A stretch of DNA of 64,000 nt, from positions 1 through 64,000 of the forward strand of contig NZ_ANAY01000015.1 of the NCBI RefSeq assembly GCF_000340965.1. The letters run 5' to 3'. The translations under genes were made by a program, and so were the position numbers. Below the pieces are notes generated by a model. That model saw nothing but the letters and a program-made list of their open reading frames with translations. It had not been told where the DNA came from and did no database searches. Source of the DNA: Nocardiopsis kunsanensis DSM 44524 (GTDB taxonomy: Bacteria; Actinomycetota; Actinomycetes; Streptosporangiales; Streptosporangiaceae). Positions 9,083-16,072 of the stretch are shown piece after piece; position 1 is the first letter of the stretch; each line of letters begins with the position of its first letter.

Positions 9083-10806
9083 GGAAGGAGTGCCTCCGGG
9101 AGGTCGGTCTGTCGGGCTCGCAACCATTCGCCGAGCCCCTTGGCCTGGGGGTCCTGGCCCTCGCGGCGTGCGGTGCCGGGGGCGAGCATCCCCTCGATCC
9201 AGAAGTTGGCTGCGCGCAGGTTGGGCAGCAGGTGCCGGGTGACTTCCAGTTCGGCGGTCTCGGGCAGCAGTTCCCGGATCCGTTCGGCGGTCAGCTCGTG
9301 GGCCAGCCAGGCGAAACCGGCGTCGTCGCGTGCCCACACGCCGAGGTTGGCGTCGGCCCCCTTGTCGCCGCTGCGGGCCCCGAGGACGTTTCCGAGGGCC
9401 GCGCGGCGGCGCGGGCCCCGGGGCGGGGGCGGAGGCAGGGGCGGTTCGGGTACGGGTGCCGGGTCCTGGAAGCGGGTCGAGGGGGCGATCGTGACCCGGT
9501 CGCCGTCGGGCAGGATCGCGGTGTGCTCGACCTCCTGGACGGGAACGAGTTCGTGGGTGACGGCGATCCCGTCCGGACGGGCCGGGCTCGGGGGCGCGCT
9601 CATGTGGAACCCGGCGTACCCGGCGAGGGCGATCTCCACCGCTGCCGCTCCGAACCCCCGGCCGATGGTGCGGGCGTCGTGGTCGCGGGCGGTCACGCGC
9701 AGACGTGCGGTGGCCCCGTCCTGGGTCCGGCCTCCGGGGTCCTCGGCCGGACGGAGGTCGAAGTGCAGTTCACCGGGTTTGCGGTGGGCGAGGGCGGCCC
9801 GAATCTGGCGTTCGGCCCAGGCGGCCTTCTCCTCCGTCCCGGATCCGGTGATGAGCAGCTCGTACTCGTTGCGGAAGCCGGTGAGCCCGGTCAGCCCGAC
9901 CTTGAGGGTGGGCGGCGGTGCCTCGCCCCGGGTGCCGTTGATCCGGACCCGGTCGGGGCCTTCCTGGGTCAGTTCCACGGTGTCCAGGCGGGTGGTGACG
10001 TCGGGTCCGGGGTAGCGGGCGCCGGCGATCTCGTAGACGAACTGGGCGGTGACGGTTCCGGTGGTGACCGCTCCCCCTGTGCCGGGGTGTTTGGTGATGA
10101 CCGCGCTGCCGTCGGCGGAGATCCCGGCGAGGGGGAACCCGGGGTGGTCCAGGTCGTGCCCGTCGGCGACCAGGTCGGGGGCGAAGGCGTAGTTGCCGCC
10201 GGTGGCCTGGGCGCCGCACTCGATGACGTGCCCGGCAGCGGTGGCCCCGGCCAGGGCGTCGAGGTCCTCTCGTGTCCAGCCGAAGTGGGAGATCGCCGGG
10301 CCCACGGCGAGGGAGGCGTCGGTGACCCGGCCGGTGACGACGATGTCGGCGCCGGCGTCCAGGCATGCCGCGATCCCGAAACCGCCCAGGTAGGCGTTGG
10401 CGGTCAGGGGTGTACCCAGGCCGAGCTCCTCGGCCCGGTGCAGCAGGTCGTCGCCGGTCACACACGCGATGCGGGGTTGGAGGTCCAGCTGCTCGGCGAG
10501 TTCGGTGAGCTGATCGGCGAGGCCGCGCGGGTTGAGGCCCCCGGCGTTGGTGACGACCTTGGTCCCGCGTTCCATGACGAGTTGGAGGGTCTCGCGCATC
10601 TGGCGCAGGAAGGTCTTGGCGTAGCCGCGCCCGGGATCGGAGAGCTGATCCCGGCCGAGGATGGCCATGGTGAGTTCGGCCAGGTAATCACCGGTGAGGA
10701 CGTCGACGGGCCCTTCGGTCAGCATTTCGTGGACGGCGGCGAAACGGTCCCCGTAGAAACCGGAGGCGTTCCCGACCCACAGCGGTGGCGCTGGTGTCGC
10801 AGTCAT
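9079..10806 (-). CDS. AtuA-like DUF1446 (acyclic terpene utilisation) protein
   Basis: A 575-residue protein matching the DUF1446/AtuA family. It opens with WVGNASGFYGDR and contains GDYLAELTMAILGR near 43, TNAGGLNPRGLA near 85, TANAYLGGFGIAACLDAGAD near 130 and VTGRVTDASLAVGPAI near 155. The C-terminal ~110 residues include NVLGARSGDKGADANLGVW, typical of the fused small AtuA domain. The family is required for growth on citronellol/geraniol in Pseudomonas, but its biochemistry is unresolved. First gene of the leftward operon; its stop overlaps the beta-subunit start. No strong ribosome-binding site precedes ATG 10806; a palindromic operator lies 32-51 bp upstream. Confidence 0.85.
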   Translation of the reverse strand: MTATPAPPLWVGNASGFYGDRFAAVHEMLTEGPVDVLTGDYLAELTMAILGRDQLSDPGRGYAKTFLRQMRETLQLVMERGTKVVTNAGGLNPRGLADQLTELAEQLDLQPRIACVTGDDLLHRAEELGLGTPLTANAYLGGFGIAACLDAGADIVVTGRVTDASLAVGPAISHFGWTREDLDALAGATAAGHVIECGAQATGGNYAFAPDLVADGHDLDHPGFPLAGISADGSAVITKHPGTGGAVTTGTVTAQFVYEIAGARYPGPDVTTRLDTVELTQEGPDRVRINGTRGEAPPPTLKVGLTGLTGFRNEYELLITGSGTEEKAAWAERQIRAALAHRKPGELHFDLRPAEDPGGRTQDGATARLRVTARDHDARTIGRGFGAAAVEIALAGYAGFHMSAPPSPARPDGIAVTHELVPVQEVEHTAILPDGDRVTIAPSTRFQDPAPVPEPPLPPPPPRGPRRRAALGNVLGARSGDKGADANLGVWARDDAGFAWLAHELTAERIRELLPETAELEVTRHLLPNLRAANFWIEGMLAPGTARREGQDPQAKGLGEWLRARQTDLPEALLP

Positions 10807-10837
10807 GGAGACGAGAGTGACACCGGCCACACGAAAA

Positions 10838-10857
10838 AACAAGCACGTGTGATTGTT
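10838..10857. promoter_or_regulatory. Candidate TetR operator upstream of the AtuA-like operon
   Basis: A 20-bp imperfect palindrome of the form AACAANCACNNGTGNTTGTT, unusually A/T-rich for this window, between divergent genes at 10806 and 10981. A second, overlapping pair of arms (CACACG at 10828, CGTGTG at 10846) shares its right half. Position and symmetry fit a TetR operator; the protein at 3532-4143 is the obvious candidate binder. Confidence 0.6.
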
Positions 10858-10967
10858 TTTCTCGCGGACAGGACCGGGGCCGCCCGCACCGGGCAGAGCT
10901 GCCCCGAGTGACCGGAAGTGGCCACGGAGCGGACGCCCCCACTCGTCCACGCGCGCCCGGCACCCAG

Positions 10968-10973
10968 TAGTTT
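10968..10973 (+). promoter_or_regulatory. Minus-10 element of a leaderless promoter
   Basis: TAGTTT ends 7 nt before GTG 10981, so transcription is predicted to start at the start codon itself. Confidence 0.55.
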
Positions 10974-10980
10974 TGGGGCC

Positions 10981-11466
10981 GTGAGTACCTCCCGAGAAGA
11001 CGGCGTCACCGACAGCGCCATCGACGAGACCCCTTCCCCCGAGAGCCGGGAGACCGACAGCCCCGAGGAGGGTGCCGTCGAAGGCGGCACCGACTTCCTC
11101 CACGGCTCCCACCCGAAGTCCCCGCCCAGGGGCGGCGGTGTGTTCTCCCCCGAGGCCCTGTCCGTGACCGGTCTTCTTCTGCTCCTGCCGGTGCTGGTGG
11201 GCGGCCGGCTCCTGGAACGCGTGGCCTGGTTCGGCATCGGCTCCGGCGTTGCCGACGCGGGACAGCTCGCGCTGCTGCGGGCCGAGATGCTGACCACCGG
11301 CGCCGTCGCCGCCGTCGCCGTCCTGCTGGCCTCGGTGTCGCTGTTCACGGGCAACGACCGCACACGTGCCTGGGCCCGCTGGTCGGCCTCCGCGGTCGTG
11401 CTGGCCGGTGTGCTCAGCCTCCTGATGTGCCTCCTCGCTTTCGTCGGCATCGTGTCGGCGGGCTGA
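10981..11466 (+). CDS. Hypothetical integral membrane protein, acidic N-terminus
   Basis: A 161-residue protein: roughly 55 acidic, disordered residues (SPESRETDSPEEGAVEGG), then three predicted membrane spans (VTGLLLLLPVLVGG, a second around TTGAVAAVAVLLASVSLF, a third VVLAGVLSLLMCLLAFVGIV) with a conserved RAWARW loop before the last. No enzyme motif. Starts at GTG 10981; translation could open earlier at 10918, but the leaderless -10 element decides the start. The next gene (11546) has the same architecture and the same R-x-WARW loop, so the two are a tandem paralogue pair. Function unknown. Confidence 0.7.
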   Translation: MSTSREDGVTDSAIDETPSPESRETDSPEEGAVEGGTDFLHGSHPKSPPRGGGVFSPEALSVTGLLLLLPVLVGGRLLERVAWFGIGSGVADAGQLALLRAEMLTTGAVAAVAVLLASVSLFTGNDRTRAWARWSASAVVLAGVLSLLMCLLAFVGIVSAG

Positions 11467-11533
11467 CCTGCCCTGGAACGGCGACACGGGCGCGCAGCCC
11501 CCTCCTTAGGCGCCGTTTAACCAGGTCGAGGGG

Positions 11534-11539
11534 TACGTT
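11534..11539 (+). promoter_or_regulatory. Minus-10 element of a leaderless promoter
   Basis: TACGTT ends 6 nt before ATG 11546; predicted leaderless transcript. Confidence 0.5.
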
Positions 11540-11545
11540 GGCCGA

Positions 11546-12130
11546 ATGGGCAACGACAACACCAATCCCACGGACCCCACGGACCGTCCGGAGGGGGCCG
11601 AGGGCCAAGACCCCGCTTCCTCCGAGGACACGTCCGTCGACACCCCGAACGAGGACCCGCGCTGGTCCGGGCCCCACGACGAGGCCGAGGTCGGTACTGA
11701 CCAGGACCTCTCCGGAGCCCCGGTCAGCGCCGGTGCCGCCGCCTACGGGCCCCGCCCCGGTGGGCTGCTCGGTTCGGAGACCTTCGCCCTCACCGCGGTG
11801 TTCCTGCTCGCTCTGACGCTGCTCTCCAGCCAGATCGTGCAGCTGTTCAGCACCGTCCTGCAGATCGGTGACCAGCCCGTCCCGCACGATCAGGTCGCCC
11901 AGCTCTCCAACCAGGCCCTGGTCGGGGGCGGCCTGGCGCTGCTCACCGTGCTCTTCGCCGCCCTGGCCCTGGTACTCACCAACATGGGCACCCGTCCCTG
12001 GGCCCGCTGGCTCGCCATGGCCAACGTCATCGTGGGCGTGCTGTTCGTGATCATGGCCGTTCTGACCTACGTCATGATCCCGGCAGGCACCGAACCGCAG
12101 ATGCCGCAGATGCCCTCCGTCCCGCAGTAA
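11546..12130 (+). CDS. Hypothetical integral membrane protein, paralogue of the 10981 gene
   Basis: A 194-residue protein with about 65 Thr/Asp/Pro-rich acidic residues, then three hydrophobic spans (FALTAVFLLALTLLSS, GGLALLTVLFAALALVL, MANVIVGVLFVIMAVLTYVM) and a TRPWARW loop. The tail ends with MPQMPSVPQ. The layout matches the 161-residue protein just upstream, indicating tandem duplication and divergence. No signal peptidase site, enzyme motif or known domain recognised. It has its own leaderless promoter and is followed by two hairpins, so it is probably an independent transcription unit. Confidence 0.7.
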   Translation: MGNDNTNPTDPTDRPEGAEGQDPASSEDTSVDTPNEDPRWSGPHDEAEVGTDQDLSGAPVSAGAAAYGPRPGGLLGSETFALTAVFLLALTLLSSQIVQLFSTVLQIGDQPVPHDQVAQLSNQALVGGGLALLTVLFAALALVLTNMGTRPWARWLAMANVIVGVLFVIMAVLTYVMIPAGTEPQMPQMPSVPQ

Positions 12131-12143
12131 CTCCGGCGCTCTG

Positions 12144-12161
12144 CCCGCCCCTCCGGGCGGG
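12144..12161 (+). terminator. Small GC hairpin after the 11546 gene
   Basis: CCCGCCC / GGGCGGG stem of 7 bp with a CTCC loop, 14 nt past the stop. Confidence 0.55.
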
Positions 12162-12214
12162 ACACGTTCGGTGGGCAGCTCCCTCGTCCGCCGGACACGC
12201 CAATGACGGATCTT

Positions 12215-12250
12215 CGCCCCCGGCGGCCGCGCACGCGGCCGCCGGGGGCG
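12215..12250. terminator. Strong 16-bp hairpin terminator
   Basis: Perfect 16-bp stem starting CGCCCCCGGCGGCCGC with a GCAC loop, about 85 nt after the stop of the 11546 gene and upstream of the next promoter. Confidence 0.75.
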
Positions 12251-12313
12251 TTCGTGCGTCGGGGCGGGCCGATAGCATGACGCCGTTCCGCCCCCCGTCA
12301 CGAAGGCTCCTCC

Positions 12314-13357
12314 GTGTCCGATCCCGACCTGTCCCCCGGCTCCGGGCGCTGCGCCGAGCCCGCCTACGACCCGGATCTACCGCCGCGTGTGCACGAGGAG
12401 CTCCAGTTCCGGCACGACGAGCTCCTGCGCGCCGACGACGAGCCGCGGTGGACTCGGGAGCTGGGAGCGAGACAGCGCTACGTCGAGGCAGTGGCAGGGA
12501 TCATCCTTTCCATCGTGCCCGCCTTGTCCGCATTCGGCATGCTCACACACTTTTTCGTTCCGCTCGTGATCGTCGGCGGGACCGTGCTGGTGGTGGCCGG
12601 GTTTTCGTATCACGCATTCGCGGGGCTTCTTGCCTTGGCAGCCGTAGTGCTTTCCGGGGTCTTGGGTACGTGGATGGGGTTCCAGGCGATAGTTCTGACA
12701 CTTACCACGGGGGTCTGGCTCCTCTGCGTTTTCTTCTCGCTGCGATACGCGTGGCGCAACGCCGACGAACGCATCCCGCACGTCCACAAGAACCGCTACG
12801 TCGTGGCCTCCGATCTGTACCCGGCGGAGAACGCCCTGCTGGTGCGGATGCAGGACGTCGTGGACGTCACCGAGGCCGCTCAGGAGGTTCTGGGCGACCT
12901 GTTCGACGGTGACACCGCGCTGCGGTCACTGCGTGAGCAGGAGTGGGCGCTGGCCACGCTCTTCCTCCGTCAGAGCCGGCTCGCCGCCGACCTGGAACGA
13001 CGCGAACGGGAGGCAGTCTCAGAGGTGGTCCTGCGTTCCTTGGAACCGCAGCGCACCTCTCTGGAACGGGTGCGAGGCAACGCCGAGGAGCGGGTCTCGC
13101 GCATCGAGTCCTATGGCCGGTTCGTCGCCGACGCCATGGTCAAGCAACGCGAGTGGGAGCAGGTACGGGAGAACATGGACCACGACGACGCCTACAGGGA
13201 GCTGTTGCTCGATGCCACGGCCGCACAGGAACAGGGCGCGGCCGGCCCCGGGGATCTCGAACTGCGGGCGGTGCGGGAGAGCAGGGACGAGAGTGTGCAG
13301 CAGGCGCTTCGCGAGGTGCGCTGGTTGACGGAGGCCGACGGCGTGGTCGACCGCTAG
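12314..13357 (+). CDS. Hypothetical membrane protein with C-terminal coiled-coil-like domain
   Basis: A 347-residue protein not recognised as a named family. Residues ~1-55 are hydrophilic, ~56-145 hold four hydrophobic spans (AGIILSIVPALSAFGML, LVIVGGTVLVVAGF, GLLALAAVVLSGVLGTW, IVLTLTTGVWLLCVFF). The remaining ~200 residues are charged and helical (DLERREREAVSEVVLRSLE, SLERVRGNAEERVSRIESY), suggesting a cytoplasmic coiled coil. The membrane-coding stretch is visibly lower in G+C than its surroundings. Starts at GTG 12314 with GAAGG 7 nt upstream; a TAGCAT at 12273 would give a ~30-nt leader. Ends before a hairpin at 13368 that marks the left edge of the HNH repeat unit. Confidence 0.65.
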   Translation: MSDPDLSPGSGRCAEPAYDPDLPPRVHEELQFRHDELLRADDEPRWTRELGARQRYVEAVAGIILSIVPALSAFGMLTHFFVPLVIVGGTVLVVAGFSYHAFAGLLALAAVVLSGVLGTWMGFQAIVLTLTTGVWLLCVFFSLRYAWRNADERIPHVHKNRYVVASDLYPAENALLVRMQDVVDVTEAAQEVLGDLFDGDTALRSLREQEWALATLFLRQSRLAADLERREREAVSEVVLRSLEPQRTSLERVRGNAEERVSRIESYGRFVADAMVKQREWEQVRENMDHDDAYRELLLDATAAQEQGAAGPGDLELRAVRESRDESVQQALREVRWLTEADGVVDR

Positions 13358-13367
13358 CTCGTGGTCG

Positions 13368-13395
13368 GCCGGATCCGGTGGCTCGTGGATCCGGC
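13368..13395 (+). terminator. Hairpin after the membrane protein gene
   Basis: GCCGGATCC / GGATCCGGC, a 9-bp perfect inverted repeat with a 10-nt loop, 11 nt after the stop at 13357. Confidence 0.65.
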
Positions 13396-13399
13396 TTGA

Positions 13400-13772
13400 G
13401 GGCCCGTGGGGGTGTGGGTGGTGTTCGTCGGAGCGTCGAGCCTAGCCCGGCCGGGGCTTCCCGCAACCCGCTTCGGCGCCACCCACACTCCTGTCCCTGG
13501 GTGGGGATGGTGGCGGCGTTGTGGTGGGTCGGGGTGGGGCGCCTCGGGGTGTGCGGTCCACCCCTTGACGCCGGGCTGTTGCGCTCTCGCCGCCGAACAC
13601 CCACCGGCCGGCCCCCTCACCCGCCAAAGAAGCGGGGGTGCCAACTACCGACCCCCTGTGGTGGCCACATTGCGACCACCGGGCCAGGTGTGTGCGCGGC
13701 CGCTCGCTCCTGCGGAAGCACTCCTACGGAGGCACAAGCCCGGCCCCGGCTGCTCCCGGTGACGCATTGAGG
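13400..13772 (+). repeat. Left copy of the long inverted repeat
   Basis: Pairs with 15661-16042 in reverse orientation. Best block: 13420-13480 against 15960-16020, 61 bases with one mismatch. A second block of about 80 bases (from 13536) has only a few mismatches. A central ~50 bases is diverged. The end CGGTGACG(G)CATTGAG is shared by both copies. No convincing gene inside. Confidence 0.85.
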
Positions 13773-13967
13773 ACAGGGCAAGCCGGCGTGCGCACAGTCC
13801 ACCCCCTCTCATTTTACTCCGAAAAAGAGAGCCGGTGGAGTTATCCACAGGCCCATTTTCAGGGAATATATAAGGAGAACTCCGATGCGGCTTCGTAGAT
13901 CAAGGTAAGGGTCTTATGCCCTTGGGGATAGTGCCGTTTCCAGAGATGCTTCTTTTAGAATGGAAGC
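13773..13967 (+). other. A/T-richer promoter-side spacer of the HNH unit
   Basis: About 195 bases, distinctly lower in G+C than the window. It holds a perfect DnaA box (TTATCCACA, 13841-13849), a TATATA stretch, a strong ribosome-binding site with a 7-codon minigene (13885-13908), and the promoter/operator of the endonuclease gene. Such a composition shift is consistent with acquired DNA. Confidence 0.6.
13885..13908 (+). CDS. Seven-codon minigene / possible leader peptide
   Basis: ATG at 13885 encodes MRLRRSR and stops at TAA. It follows an excellent ribosome-binding site (AAGGAGAA, 8 nt spacing) and an A/T-rich TATATA. Arg-rich leader peptides are known to control downstream genes in actinomycetes, but the endonuclease gene 60 bp downstream seems to have its own leaderless promoter, so coupling is uncertain. 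Could be chance. Confidence 0.35.
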   Translation: MRLRRSR

Positions 13968-13969
13968 AT
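13946..13969 (+). promoter_or_regulatory. Leaderless promoter and 7-bp inverted repeat of the HNH gene
   Basis: TAGAAT at 13956-13961 ends 6 nt before ATG 13968. Perfect arms ATGCTTC (13946-13952) and GAAGCAT (13963-13969) bracket the -10 element and reach into the start codon, so a dimeric repressor or the endonuclease itself could occlude both transcription and translation. Confidence 0.55.
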
Positions 13970-15362
13970 GACGGACCACACCGCAGCACCCGGCGCAGGA
14001 ACGGCCCCCGACGCGGCCGTTGCCGCGCTGGACGCTGCGGCCGAGCAGGTCATCGCCTCCTTCGGCGGTGAGATCCCGTTCGGTGCGGCTGCTGGTGTGT
14101 TGGAGCGTATCGAGGCGGTCCACGCCAAGATCGACGAGCTCACGGTCGCGATGCTCGCCCCGCTCGCGCGGATGGAAGCCTCGGGTGAATTGCTCGAAGA
14201 GGGCGGCCAGAAAAACGCGGATGCCTACCTGACTCACGCGTGGGGCATCCACTCCGATGAGGCCAAACGGCTGGCCCTGTTGGCCACCGGCCTGCACACC
14301 GGGTCCCTGCCCGACACGGCCCAGGCGTTGGCCGAGGGGGTGTTGACTCTGGGCGAGGCCGCAGCCATCGCCTCCGGCGTCGAGCGCGAGGTGAAAAAGC
14401 GCGATCAGAAGGCCCGCCCGGACGCGGAGCGCTACCGCTCGGTGATCGAGACCGGTCTGGTGGGGGCCAAACGTGAGCGGGAGGCGATGTCGGTGCAGTC
14501 CCTGACCCGTACCGCCAACGCGTTGGGTCTGGAGCTCAACCCGGAGCGGCCGGAGAAGAACGAAGAGGCCGCCTTCGCCGAACGCGGGGCCCGCTTGAGG
14601 CGCACCTTCGAGGGGACCTTCCAGTTCGAGGCCTGGGGCCCGGCCGGAGACGCCGAACGCCTGCAGGCCGCACTCGACTCTTACACCGCTCCCTACGACG
14701 GTGACGCCCTCACTTCCAAGTACGCGCGGACGTATGACGCGTTGATGGCGGCGATGGCCATGGCCCACGGCCACCACGGGTGCGGGGCAGCTCCGGGGGT
14801 CAAGGCGGTCATCAACATCACCGTGCCCCTGTCCACCTTCATGGACCTGAACAACCACACCCCGAACCAGCCCCAGGACCGGGGCCGGGTTTGGGCACAG
14901 GACCCGAGCGAGAACCCGGATGCGGACGCGGGTGGTGGGCCGGCTCGGACCCAGGACGGCAACGTGGTGGCCGCCTCGATCGTGCGCGCCATGGCCCCGG
15001 AAGCGCAGTTGCGCCGTTTGGTCTTCGATGACCGTACCGGCCTGCCCGTGGATCTGGGCCGGGCCCAGCGCCTGGCCCCCGGCTACTTGCGGACTTTGGC
15101 TTTCGCCGAGCACTCCACCTGCGCATGGGACGGCGGCTGTGATGTGCCGGTCTCGCGGTGCGAGGCCGACCACATCACCGAGTTCTCCCACGGCGGCACC
15201 ACTTCGGCCGCGAACCTGCAGCCGTTGTGCTCGGTGCACAACCGGCTCAAGTACCGCCGCAACACCCGCCACCGGGCCGGGAAGAAGACCGGCACCGGGA
15301 CCGGGGCCAAGGCCCCGCCGGGCCCGCCGGGTGCGGCCGGCCCGCCGGATTCCACTGGCTAG
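13968..15362 (+). CDS. DUF222 domain HNH endonuclease
   Basis: A 464-residue protein. Residues ~15-330 form the helical DUF222 region (ERIEAVHAKIDELTVAM, NADAYLTHAWGIHSDEAKR, DSYTAPYDGD). The C-terminus from ~375 is an HNH nuclease with zinc-type cysteines: CAWDGGCDVPVSRCEADHI, then HGGTTSAANLQPLCSVHNR. The metal-binding DH, N and H residues are intact, so it should be active. The tail is Gly/Pro/Lys-rich. Family members are abundant, often multicopy, in actinomycetes; biological function is unknown, with mobile-element or DNA-processing roles proposed. A leaderless promoter precedes it, and it is the only sizeable gene between the two inverted repeats. Confidence 0.9.
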   Translation: MTDHTAAPGAGTAPDAAVAALDAAAEQVIASFGGEIPFGAAAGVLERIEAVHAKIDELTVAMLAPLARMEASGELLEEGGQKNADAYLTHAWGIHSDEAKRLALLATGLHTGSLPDTAQALAEGVLTLGEAAAIASGVEREVKKRDQKARPDAERYRSVIETGLVGAKREREAMSVQSLTRTANALGLELNPERPEKNEEAAFAERGARLRRTFEGTFQFEAWGPAGDAERLQAALDSYTAPYDGDALTSKYARTYDALMAAMAMAHGHHGCGAAPGVKAVINITVPLSTFMDLNNHTPNQPQDRGRVWAQDPSENPDADAGGGPARTQDGNVVAASIVRAMAPEAQLRRLVFDDRTGLPVDLGRAQRLAPGYLRTLAFAEHSTCAWDGGCDVPVSRCEADHITEFSHGGTTSAANLQPLCSVHNRLKYRRNTRHRAGKKTGTGTGAKAPPGPPGAAGPPDSTG

Positions 15363-15660
15363 CACCACTCTCTTCACCCCCGGGAAAAGTGCCCCCCCCC
15401 GAGGGCCACACCCCAGCACCCGCACCCCCAGCAGCGGCCCCGGCGGCCGGAGCCTGCACCTGCGGCAAGCGGTCCCCCCCGCCCGGGGCCATTCTCACCC
15501 CCGAAAATGGCCCCGGTTGGGGGGGAGCGATCCACCAAAACCCGGTATCAGTGCTCTTACGAGCACCAACACCGGCCTGTAGTGCTACCAGGAGCACTGT
15601 CAATGCTCGGGCGGAGCCCGAAGCCTTTCCAGAGGAGCGCACACGCCACTCGCCCCCGGC
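15363..15660 (+). other. Intergenic stretch with paired small hairpins
   Basis: No gene. Two similar hairpins share the GTGCT/AGCAC sequence: GTGCTC-ttac-GAGCAC at 15551-15566 and AGTGCT-accagg-AGCACT at 15581-15598. They may terminate the endonuclease transcript or be structural parts of the element. Confidence 0.55.
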
Positions 15661-16042
15661 CTCAATGCCGTCACCGGGAGTGCCGGGGCCCGTAGTTGGC
15701 CGTTGCCTCCGCAGGAGGGTTTCCGCAGGAGCGAACCACCACGCACACGCCTCGACCGTTGGTCGCAATGCCGCTACCACAGGGGGTTTGGTAGTTGGCA
15801 CCCCCACTTCTTCGGCCGGATGAGAGGGGCCGGCCGGTAGGTGTTCGGCGGCGAGAGCGCAACAGCCCGGCGTCAAGGGGCGGACCGCACACCCCGAGGC
15901 GCCCCACACCGACCACGCACAACCCCGCACCTTTGAGCAGGTCCCGAGTATGTGGGGGTGGCGCCGAAGCGGGTTGCGGGAAGCCCCGGCCGGGCTAAGC
16001 TCGACGCTCCGACGAACACCGCCCCACACCAACCACAGGCCC
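15661..16042 (-). repeat. Right copy of the long inverted repeat
   Basis: Reverse-orientation partner of 13400-13772. Ends 29 bases before the stop of the thymidine phosphorylase gene. On the minus strand both copies could encode a similar short Cys/Ala/Pro-rich peptide (GCAV-PLTPGCCALAAEH), but neither has a credible start or codon bias, so I treat them as non-coding. Confidence 0.85.
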
Positions 16043-16056
16043 CGGCCCCTACCCCC

Positions 16057-16072
16057 GACCCGGTTCCGGGTC
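16057..16072 (-). terminator. Hairpin at the 3' end of deoA
   Basis: GACCCG-gttc-CGGGTC overlaps the stop codon of the thymidine phosphorylase gene. Confidence 0.45.

Larger units (their letters stand above)
13400..16042. mobile_element. Candidate DUF222-HNH element bounded by ~370-bp inverted repeats
   Basis: Two long, closely related sequences lie in opposite orientation on either side of a DUF222-HNH endonuclease gene: left 13400-13772, right 15661-16042. Inside the unit are one leaderless endonuclease gene, a 7-codon minigene, a lone DnaA box and paired small hairpins, and nothing else. The arrangement recalls REP13E12 elements of Mycobacterium tuberculosis, which carry DUF222-HNH ORFs. 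There is no transposase, and I could not find a clear target-site duplication. Element status is inference; gene plus repeats are directly visible. Confidence 0.5.

Noticed and set aside
7256-10015. Very long open frames on the plus strand opposite the carboxylase and AtuA-like genes
   Set aside because: They are antisense to convincing enzymes, have Gly/Val/His-rich low-complexity translations and no domains; typical of high-G+C DNA.
13406-13762. Possible short gene in the left inverted repeat (and its counterpart on the minus strand at the right copy)
   Set aside because: The peptides are similar only because the DNA repeats are; no ribosome-binding site, no codon bias and no conserved start.
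13841-13849. Replication origin suggested by the DnaA box
   Set aside because: Only one box; no cluster of boxes, no dnaA/dnaN genes nearby.
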